A stretch of 64,000 nucleotides of DNA from a candidate division KSB1 bacterium (GTDB taxonomy: Bacteria; Zhuqueibacterota; Zhuqueibacteria; Zhuqueibacterales; Zhuqueibacteraceae): contig JAPDQB010000017.1 of the NCBI GenBank assembly GCA_034506175.1, positions 1-64,000 on the forward strand, read 5' to 3'. The notes beneath the pieces are model-generated. The model was given only the letters and a program-made list of their open reading frames with translations. It had not been told where the DNA came from and did not search any database. Both the position numbers and the translations under genes were made by a program. Positions within the stretch are counted from its first letter, which is position 1. Every line of letters begins with the position of its first letter. This document shows, piece after piece, positions 26,589-34,141 of the stretch.

Positions 26589-26880
26589 ATGAAAATGACA
26601 TCTTGTCTGCATGCAGGCTGGAAGCCTGCGCTACGGCATTTTCATACGAACGGTTTATTTTCAGATGAAAATGTAGCGCAGACATCTTGTCTGCATGCAG
26701 GCTGGAAGCCTGCGCTACGGCATTTTCATACGAACGGTTTATTTTCAGAGGAATGGCCCATGCCGGGCGCGGCACCCGATAATGATGAAAATAAACGTTT
26801 GTGGTGTCGCCTTCAGGCGTTCAACTTTTGTCGGGAGCCCGACGCCTCAAGGCGCAACGACGAACATATTTTCAGAGGAT
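26589..26880. repeat. Array of three hairpin-rich repeat modules flanked by ATGAAAAT ... ATTTTCAG
   Basis: Module 1 (26589-26664) and module 2 (26665-26754) share a 68-base identical core at 84-base period. Module 3 (26785-26880) keeps the flanks but has a different core. Each begins ATGAAAAT and ends ATTTTCAG(AGGA), near-inverted ends. The module 2 core has an outer stem GTAGCG/CGCTAC enclosing CAGACAtctTGTCTG and GCAGGCT/AGCCTGC hairpins, i.e. a three-way junction. Module 3 contains CGCCTtcAGGCG, GTCGGGagCCCGAC and GCCTcaAGGC. A degenerate core copy is near 26467-26497. No coding sequence. Confidence 0.75.
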
Positions 26881-27257
26881 ACTAGAGGGTGGGCTGGGCA
26901 AGCTCGATCTCGTGACGGCGAAACTGCTGGTGCTGGCGATAGGTCACGCCATGGGGAAACTCAATTGCCAACTGCAGCGAAGGACTTGGGCGCGCAACTG
27001 AAGTGGACATGGTGTTGTCCTTTTTGTTTGCCTAATCTACAGCCTTCCACCCCAGGAAAAAAGGCGGGCTTAACCGAACGGATACACACAAACCACTCAT
27101 CGAAAAAAATCACCTTAAACCGGCAAATATCTTTGCACTTTCATGCCTCTGTCGGTATAGTAAAAAATAGCTTAGTCAACAAGGTGCATTTTGTTTCCCC
27201 AATCCTGTCTGCGCAGCGTGGATTGATTTGCTTGGAGTTGTGTGAAAGGCCAACGTC
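26881..27257. other. Upstream region of the kinase cluster
   Basis: No gene is supported. GAAAGG at 27244-27249 is a plausible ribosome site 8 nt before ATG 27258. The promoter of the kinase cluster should lie here, but I cannot identify boxes with confidence. Confidence 0.4.
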
Positions 27258-29933
27258 ATGGATGTCGTCAAAATATTAGACGCGAAATACGAATTGGTGC
27301 GCGAAATCAAAAGGGGAGGGTTTGGTGTCGTCTATTATGGCCGTGATCGCTTGTTCGGCAAGCCAGTGGCAATCAAAGCAATCTCGCCGGATTTGCTCGG
27401 GGAAGCCAAATATGTCGATTTGTTCCAAGCCGAATCGCTTTCGGTGGCGCGCCTGAATCATCATAATATCGTGAGGCTTTATGACATCAAGCGCACTGAA
27501 GATGGCCAGTTTTACATTATCATGGAGTATATCGACGGCGTTGATCTGGGGAAATTGATCAGCGCGCAACGCAAGGGCACTATTGACCTGCCTTTTCATA
27601 TCGGGGCTTATATCATGGCGCAATGCTGCGCCGGCCTGGACTATGCCCATGCGCGCCGCGACCCCGACACCCACCAGCCTTTGAATATCATCCATCAAGA
27701 CATTTCGCCGAGCAACATCATGGTCAACCGGCTGGGCGAAGTCAAAATCATCGATTTCGGCATGGCTGGAGCGCGGCGGCGCTCGAACTCACAGCGTGGC
27801 CGCAAACGCGAGATTTTGGTGCAAGGCAAAATCGCCTATGTGGCGCCGGAACAACTCAACGGCGCTCCAAACCTCGATCGCCGCTCGGATATCTTTTCGA
27901 CCGGCCTGGTTCTTTTTGAAATTTTAACTGGTGATCGTCTCTTTCAAAATGACGATCCGGCCAAAGTGGTTGAAATTTTGGAAAGCGGCGAATGGAATTT
28001 CGACCAACTTGCCGCCAAAGAAGTGCCGGAGGCGCTGCAAATGATCGTGCAACGCGCCGTGCAAAAACATCCTGAAAACCGCTACCAAACGGCCAACCAG
28101 ATGTATCTCGATCTGATGACGTATCTGGCCACTCAGGAATCCGGGCCGGATCTCGCCAACGACTTGAGCGCTCTTGTCGAACGGGTGGCGCCGGGCGAAA
28201 AGATCGAGATCGAAGCGGTCAATGAGGAAGCCTCAACAGAAGCTTTGCGAAATTTATACAATAAGACAACGCCTGAAAACGGCGTTCCTAAGGAGTCCGC
28301 GGCTTATGTTGACGGTGATATTGACGCGGTTGAAGTCGAAACCATCGTCGAGAAAGAATCCGCGCCAAGGCAGCTCGAGTTTAAAGCGGCGGCCAATCAA
28401 GATCATCCCGTCGCGTCAACAGTGGAAACGTCTGAAAATTTTGAAGTCTGCGAGAATCCAGCCGAGACGGCCGGCAATGCCGAAAATGCCGAGCCGCCGA
28501 TTCAGGATGTTCCCTACTACCAGGTTATCGAAGAAGATGAGGAAGACGAAGAAGAAATTCGCACGATTATCGACGTCATTCGTATTTCGACGCGATCCCA
28601 CAAAAAAATGATTCTGGCGGTGCTGGGCGGTTTGACGGGCGTTTTTCTGCTGTTTTCAATTCTCGATGTGATGATGCAATGGACGGGCTACGGTTCCGCC
28701 ATTTACAACCTGCTTTTTCCGCCGGCTATACGGATCGTTTCGTTTCCGCCGAATGCGCAGGTTTCTTTGGATGACAAGCTGCTGCCGCAAACCACGCCGC
28801 TCGCCATCGAAAAAATTTCACCCGGCGTGCACAAACTCATGCTGTCGCTGCCGCGCTTCGATCCGATTGTGCGCTCGATTCAAGTTCCTCCCAAGGGCAA
28901 AGCCGTGGTGCAGGGCGAAAACTCGCCGGAGAAAGATCAGCCCTACGTCTTCCGGTTTAAAACCACGCTGGAATTGTCATCAAAACCTTCCGGCGCCGAA
29001 GTGTATTTAAACGGCGTCAAATATACGCAAACCACGCCCTGCCGGGTCGTGTGGGAAGTTGGGTCTCCGCTGCAAATCGAAATGGAAAAACCCGGGTTGG
29101 CGCGTTTGGCCGGCTTCACATTCAATTCGTTGGAGGGTGTCGAGAGCATCGAAGACCGCCGGTTCTGGCGTTTTCAGCGGATCGAGGAAAATCGCGAGCA
29201 TTACGCCGTTGAAGGCATTTTTGCCAAAGCCATTGTCATCACTTCAACACCGAACAATGCAGAGATTTATCTTGACGGCAGCAACAAGCCGGTGGGGGTG
29301 ACGGGTTTTACCAATCGTTTGCTTTTGACGATAGGCACGCACACGGTTTCTTTGCACAAGAAAGATTTTTTGCCAAAAACGTTTACCATTCAGCTCGACG
29401 AGAATTCACCGGAAACATATCATGAGGCCTTGTCACGCGTCGTGAGAATTCTTGCAACGGATGCCGGGAGCGCGAGCAACAACGATATTGGGGCGACAGT
29501 TTTGCAGCTCGTTTCCGAAACCAACAAGGTCCGGTTGCGGGCCGTGACGCCCTGTGAATTTACACTGCAGCCAATCAAATATACCGCCTTGTTGCGCAAA
29601 GATGGTTACAAAGATCTGGTTCTGAACATTCCAGCCAGCGGAACGGTGGTCGTCGCCAAAATGGAGCGCATTCATCTCGTGGTCGAAATCCTAGTGGTGG
29701 ATGAGGCCACGGGCGAACCCATTCCGGGCGTGCAGATTCGCTCTCATGCTCCGCCCAACAACCGGGAGATGCAAATTGGCGAAACCGATGAAATCGGCGT
29801 TGCCACCAAAGATTTGTTGCCGGGCGAATATAGTTTTACCGCAAAGAAAGCCGGCTATCGCGAGGCAGTGAAAAGCTTTCTCGTGACACCGAACGGCAAG
29901 AATCGGGTGGTTTTCAAATTAATAACGCAGTAA
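27258..29933 (+). CDS. Transmembrane Ser/Thr protein kinase with PEGA-type extracytoplasmic repeats
   Basis: 891 residues. Kinase domain ~8-290: Gly loop RGGFGVVYYG (19-28), VAIK Lys40, catalytic loop IIHQDISPSNIM (Asp148), DFG 166-168 and APEQ 196-199, all consistent with activity; HQD replaces HRD. An acidic linker (~300-445, ending EEDEEDEEEIR) precedes a TM helix (~451-472, ILAVLGGLTGVFLLFSIL). Outside are at least three PEGA-like repeats (IVSFPPNAQVSLDDKLL, LSSKPSGAEVYLNGVKYTQT, ITSTPNNAEIYLDGSNKPV) and a C-terminal carboxypeptidase-regulatory-like domain (TGEPIPGVQIRSHAP). First gene of a four-gene cluster with an FHA protein, a PP2C phosphatase and a pseudokinase. Confidence 0.9.
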   Translation: MDVVKILDAKYELVREIKRGGFGVVYYGRDRLFGKPVAIKAISPDLLGEAKYVDLFQAESLSVARLNHHNIVRLYDIKRTEDGQFYIIMEYIDGVDLGKLISAQRKGTIDLPFHIGAYIMAQCCAGLDYAHARRDPDTHQPLNIIHQDISPSNIMVNRLGEVKIIDFGMAGARRRSNSQRGRKREILVQGKIAYVAPEQLNGAPNLDRRSDIFSTGLVLFEILTGDRLFQNDDPAKVVEILESGEWNFDQLAAKEVPEALQMIVQRAVQKHPENRYQTANQMYLDLMTYLATQESGPDLANDLSALVERVAPGEKIEIEAVNEEASTEALRNLYNKTTPENGVPKESAAYVDGDIDAVEVETIVEKESAPRQLEFKAAANQDHPVASTVETSENFEVCENPAETAGNAENAEPPIQDVPYYQVIEEDEEDEEEIRTIIDVIRISTRSHKKMILAVLGGLTGVFLLFSILDVMMQWTGYGSAIYNLLFPPAIRIVSFPPNAQVSLDDKLLPQTTPLAIEKISPGVHKLMLSLPRFDPIVRSIQVPPKGKAVVQGENSPEKDQPYVFRFKTTLELSSKPSGAEVYLNGVKYTQTTPCRVVWEVGSPLQIEMEKPGLARLAGFTFNSLEGVESIEDRRFWRFQRIEENREHYAVEGIFAKAIVITSTPNNAEIYLDGSNKPVGVTGFTNRLLLTIGTHTVSLHKKDFLPKTFTIQLDENSPETYHEALSRVVRILATDAGSASNNDIGATVLQLVSETNKVRLRAVTPCEFTLQPIKYTALLRKDGYKDLVLNIPASGTVVVAKMERIHLVVEILVVDEATGEPIPGVQIRSHAPPNNREMQIGETDEIGVATKDLLPGEYSFTAKKAGYREAVKSFLVTPNGKNRVVFKLITQ

Positions 29934-29958
29934 TTGTTTCAAAGAAAGAGTTTTGTTG

Positions 29959-32505
29959 ATGCCGAAGCTGATTCTCAAGCGCAAGGCGGAGGTGTTGCGG
30001 GAGTTTGCATTACCGGGCACCAATTCCGCCTTTACCGTCGGCTCGGAGCCGGGAAATGACGTCGTGGTGTCGGACAAGCTTGTTTCCATGACGCATTTTC
30101 AAATTGAACGGCAAGCCCAGCAGTTTTTTGTGCGGGATCTCAAAAGCGCCTTTGGCACTTATGTCAACGGCACGAAGATTGGCAGTGTTCAAGAGCTTCA
30201 TGACGGCGATGTGATTCAGATTGGTGAGCATACCCTGGTTTTTCAAAATTCAGTTAACGATAATGCCGGTCAATCAGCCGGCGGATTTTTGAATGACGTC
30301 AAAGATGCGGTGATGAAGGCCGGCGACAACGAGGCGATCAAACGTTCGCGGATTGCCGGTTCGTCAATCGCTTCGGAGTCAAAAAGCGAATTTCACCGAG
30401 CCGGGGCCGCGTCTTATTCGAGAGTATACCATCACACCGCTTCCAACGAGATCGATGTCAACGATCTTGAAGAGGAAATTTCCGAGGTTTTGAACAAAGC
30501 CGGCGTGCGGCGGGAATCATCCACCTCGTCTCGAACCTCGACGACGCATAATAAAAAATTGCCTTATTATCTCCTCGCAATTCACGGACCGTACCTCGGA
30601 AAAAAGTATCAGCTCAATTTTGGCGAGACCAAAATCGGGCGTGACAGCAAATTGAACGACATCGTCATTCGCCTCAATGCCAAAGGTGAAGTCGATCCGA
30701 GCATCTCGCGTCGCCACGCGACGATCACATATCGCGATGGCAAATTCTATTTCACGGATAAGCGGAGCCAGAGCCGCAGCTACGTTAATCGTCAAAAGGT
30801 TGGGGAAACCGATGAAGTCTGCTTGATGCCGGGCGACGAGATCGAAATTGTCAGCGATCAGCAGAGCACGATTTTTCGTTTTGTTGCCGAGGGAAACTGG
30901 GATTTTTCCCTGCCAAAACGCGCCGGTGAATGGTGGCTGCGTTATCGCATGCAGGCGATAAACGCGGCGACCGCCGCCGTTCTTTTATTCGGATTGATTT
31001 TTACTCTCATCGCCTGGCGAAATCACGCCCTCATCACCGATGTGCCAAATCCGTTTGCGGCCGAGGCCAAAATATTTTCCAAGCTCAACATGACGGGAAC
31101 GTTGAAAACTAGCCCATCGGCTCGCGACCGCGATTGGGTCCCGGCGCCGGTGTTGGCCGAACTCAATGGCGACGACGAAGTCGATATTTTGATCACGCAA
31201 GCATCCGGCGTTTTGTTGGCCATTAACGGAGAAACACGCAAACCGCTTTGGGAAACCAGCACAATTATCTTGGATCGCTCTTGCGCGCCGGCGGCGGCAG
31301 ATATCAATGGCAACGGCATGGCCGATGTCATCGCCTTGACTGCGGATGGTCACCTGGCCGCGATTGACGGCTTTTTTGGCGCAGAGATTTGGACGAGTCC
31401 ATTTTTTGAAAAGGAAATGATTGGGCCGCCCGTTATCGCCGATTTCAACGGCGACGGCTATGCGGATGTGGCGGTGATCAGTGTCGAGGGGAAACTGAAC
31501 GTCGGCTATTCGCAAGTTTTTAACATGCAATGGGTGGAGGTCGATATCGGGCTCGAGTGCCAGGCCCCGCTTTCCGCCGCGGATTTGTACGGCGACGGCC
31601 GCGACGAAATCATCATCGGCACCGAACGCGGCATCGTTTTGATTTACGACGGCGTCGAGCGCCGCGTGACCACGACATTTGATTTTAACGAAGAATTGAA
31701 CAAGTTGAAAGGCAGCTTCTTCGAGGACAATCCGATCCGGCATCCCATCGGGGTGGCGGATTTGAACGGCGACAAAACGCCGGATTTGATTATGTCGAGC
31801 CGGAGCGGGAATCTGCTTTGTGTGAGCTTGGTTGAAAAAAATGTTTCGCAAGCGGGCGCGGTTCGCAGCTTGTGGTGGGCGGCGTTAGCCAGCGGCCGCA
31901 TCAATGAACCAGACTTTGCTTTTCCTTTTGCCTTGGCGGATTTGGACAACGATGAAGGCGCCGACATTGTCGTGTTAACAGATGACGGCAGTCTCAAAGC
32001 CTTTCGCGGGCGCGGCACCGTGGGCCAGCGTCAGCCGGAAATGTGGCAGAGCAAACCTGACAGCACCCATTGGGTTTCCTCGCCGGTGGTGGCCGATTTT
32101 GACAACGACGGCGCCGCCGACATCGTTGTGGTCAACGGTAAGCCTTCATTGAAAATTCTCAACGGCAAAAACGGCAAAGTGCTCTGGCGCGATGATCAGG
32201 TCATGGCGAATGTGACGAGCATGCCGTTGCTGGCTGATCTCAGCGATGATGCCAGGCTCGATGTGATATTGCTGGCGAGCAACGGCGCCGTGCATCAATT
32301 TGCCACCAACCGTCGGGTGCCGGGTGGAAAAATTTTGTGGGGTCAAAAATTTGGTCCACTCACCAATGCCTCGGCGCTGATCAACATCGGACCATCGGCG
32401 CTTGGCTATACCGTGCAGATGATCATCTTTGTGATCGTGGTGCTGTCAGCGGTAACAGGCAATTTGCTTTATCAACAAAGCCGTCGCCGCCTGGGCAGAG
32501 CGTAA
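29959..32505 (+). CDS. Tandem FHA protein with TM segment and FG-GAP/VCBS-type extracytoplasmic propeller
   Basis: 848 residues from ATG 29959. FHA 1 (~20-95) has VGSEPGNDVV, MTHFQI and GTYVNG. FHA 2 (~205-310) has IGRDSKLNDIVI, SRRHATI and SYVNRQ, so both keep the phospho-threonine-binding core. A TM helix (~332-354) follows, then ~450 residues of calcium-type D-x-[DN]-x-D-G repeats (ELNGDDEVDILI, DINGNGMADVIAL, DFNGDGYADVAVI, DFDNDGAADIVVV) as in FG-GAP/VCBS propellers, then a second TM helix near the C-terminus (~815-838). It probably reads kinase phosphorylation inside and a ligand or surface outside. 25 nt after the kinase gene, 25 nt before the phosphatase gene. Confidence 0.85.
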   Translation: MPKLILKRKAEVLREFALPGTNSAFTVGSEPGNDVVVSDKLVSMTHFQIERQAQQFFVRDLKSAFGTYVNGTKIGSVQELHDGDVIQIGEHTLVFQNSVNDNAGQSAGGFLNDVKDAVMKAGDNEAIKRSRIAGSSIASESKSEFHRAGAASYSRVYHHTASNEIDVNDLEEEISEVLNKAGVRRESSTSSRTSTTHNKKLPYYLLAIHGPYLGKKYQLNFGETKIGRDSKLNDIVIRLNAKGEVDPSISRRHATITYRDGKFYFTDKRSQSRSYVNRQKVGETDEVCLMPGDEIEIVSDQQSTIFRFVAEGNWDFSLPKRAGEWWLRYRMQAINAATAAVLLFGLIFTLIAWRNHALITDVPNPFAAEAKIFSKLNMTGTLKTSPSARDRDWVPAPVLAELNGDDEVDILITQASGVLLAINGETRKPLWETSTIILDRSCAPAAADINGNGMADVIALTADGHLAAIDGFFGAEIWTSPFFEKEMIGPPVIADFNGDGYADVAVISVEGKLNVGYSQVFNMQWVEVDIGLECQAPLSAADLYGDGRDEIIIGTERGIVLIYDGVERRVTTTFDFNEELNKLKGSFFEDNPIRHPIGVADLNGDKTPDLIMSSRSGNLLCVSLVEKNVSQAGAVRSLWWAALASGRINEPDFAFPFALADLDNDEGADIVVLTDDGSLKAFRGRGTVGQRQPEMWQSKPDSTHWVSSPVVADFDNDGAADIVVVNGKPSLKILNGKNGKVLWRDDQVMANVTSMPLLADLSDDARLDVILLASNGAVHQFATNRRVPGGKILWGQKFGPLTNASALINIGPSALGYTVQMIIFVIVVLSAVTGNLLYQQSRRRLGRA

Positions 32506-32530
32506 TCAAATTTTAAAACCGAGGTCACAC

Positions 32531-34018
32531 ATGAAACTCATCATGGCCGCTGCCACCGATGTGGGCACGGTCCGCGAAATCAATGAGGATTTTTTTTATT
32601 ACTCCAAACCGGGCCGGCTGATGGTGGTGTGCGATGGCATGGGAGGCCATCAATCCGGCGCCGTTGCCAGCCGGATTGCCGGCAAAACCATTCGCGATAT
32701 TTTTTTTCACGCCGATTTTGCCGAGCTGGCGCGGCTGGGCGAAGATGTGATCGACCGCCTGCCGCCTTTGGCTTTGCGGTTGGTCATCGGCGTGCGGCTG
32801 GCCAACCGCCGCTTGCAGTTGATGGCCGAACGCAATCGCCAATTGCGCGGCATGGGAACCACCCTCGTGGCGATTGCCTTCGGAGAAAACAACGCCTGTG
32901 CCGTGCACGTCGGCGACAGCCGCTTGTATTGTCTGCGCGGCAAGTCTTTGGCACCATTAACCGAAGATCATAGTTTGGTGAATCAGCTTTTGCAGGATCG
33001 CGACATTCGCCAGGATCAAGTCAAACAGTTTCGGAAAAAAAACGTGCTCACGCGAGCCCTGGGAACGCATCCGGTCGTGAAAGTGGATGTGCAATGGTTT
33101 CCGGTGCAGGCAGGTGACATGTTCCTGCTTTGCAGCGACGGTTTTCATAATGCGCTCAAGGATGAACAAATCTCCGCGCTGCTTCGGTGCCACGAGCCTG
33201 ATCTGCAAAAAATGATCGATACGATGGTGCAGCAGGCCAAAGCCGCCAATGGCAGCGACAATATCACGGCGGTGATGACGAAAATTGAAAAAATTTCCGG
33301 CAACCCCGACAAAAAGGATAAAGTCAAGATGACGATTGCAGAGGAATCCGAGAAAATCGCACACTTTCAGAACAAATTCATTCAAGAAAAATATCTGACG
33401 GAAAAATCGAGCAGGGGCCTGGGCGGGGCGAAAGCAAAGCGATCCTGGTGGCCGTTGTTTATCGGCTTGGCCGGGGTGATGATCACGGCGCTGGTTTACG
33501 CCGTGATCAAGCCGGCCTGGCTTGTCGAGACACCGCGCGAAATCCAGGTTGATAACATTGCGGTGGCTGCGCCGGAAATCAACGGTGCAACCGACTTGGT
33601 GGCGCAAAACCCCACCCCCCTCGTTGCGGCGCCGCCGATTGGCGGCCAGCTTGTTTTTTTGCACGTTAATGACCCGCACCACATTGAACGCTTGCGCAGT
33701 TGGCGCGGCGTTCGCGTGCTCGATCAATTCAACCCTGATCGCCTCTTACCGGGGTTGCAACCACAGTTGCAGCAGCTAAACCGGAAAATTCTAACCGGCG
33801 CTTACTCGCTCGTCCTGGCAGACTCGCTAAAAAATGTTGTGTATAGCCGCGAAGGCATTCATCTCCATGCCTTTCCGGCAATCGTCGATACGATTCGCGC
33901 CGAGGTGCCGGCGCTTCCGCCCACAACGGAAATTCCGGTCTCGCAAAACACCCTGTCAACCCCGCGCAATGAAAATGTTGCTCGCGCCGAAGCGGATACG
34001 TCGCGTGACCAGCAGTAA
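32531..34018 (+). CDS. PP2C-family Ser/Thr phosphatase with TM helix and C-terminal extracytoplasmic domain
   Basis: 495 residues. PP2C domain ~1-245 with the metal-ligand motifs NEDFF, VVCDGMGGHQSG, VHVGDSRLY, LLCSDGFHN and GSDNITAVM. It is followed by a charged linker, one TM helix (~305-326, LFIGLAGVMITALVYAVI) and a ~165-residue C-terminal region of unknown fold (LVFLHVNDPHHIERLRSWRG...). GAGGT lies just before ATG 32531. It would reverse the phosphorylation made by the upstream kinase. The attached exterior domain is unusual for PP2C proteins. Confidence 0.88.
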   Translation: MKLIMAAATDVGTVREINEDFFYYSKPGRLMVVCDGMGGHQSGAVASRIAGKTIRDIFFHADFAELARLGEDVIDRLPPLALRLVIGVRLANRRLQLMAERNRQLRGMGTTLVAIAFGENNACAVHVGDSRLYCLRGKSLAPLTEDHSLVNQLLQDRDIRQDQVKQFRKKNVLTRALGTHPVVKVDVQWFPVQAGDMFLLCSDGFHNALKDEQISALLRCHEPDLQKMIDTMVQQAKAANGSDNITAVMTKIEKISGNPDKKDKVKMTIAEESEKIAHFQNKFIQEKYLTEKSSRGLGGAKAKRSWWPLFIGLAGVMITALVYAVIKPAWLVETPREIQVDNIAVAAPEINGATDLVAQNPTPLVAAPPIGGQLVFLHVNDPHHIERLRSWRGVRVLDQFNPDRLLPGLQPQLQQLNRKILTGAYSLVLADSLKNVVYSREGIHLHAFPAIVDTIRAEVPALPPTTEIPVSQNTLSTPRNENVARAEADTSRDQQ

Positions 34019-34141
34019 GTCGAAAATCGTGTGCCGGTTCATCACCGCTTGTTTCTTGTTGCCGGCGGCGCCCATAAAAGCCGAGCACCTGGCACCCACC
34101 AAAATGTTTTTTTAGCCGGCAATTCGCAACAAGTCAACAGC

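Noticed and set aside
26589..26880. Hairpin array considered as a CRISPR array
   Set aside because: Only two exact units, long structured repeats, cores that vary while flanks are constant, and no cas genes in the window.
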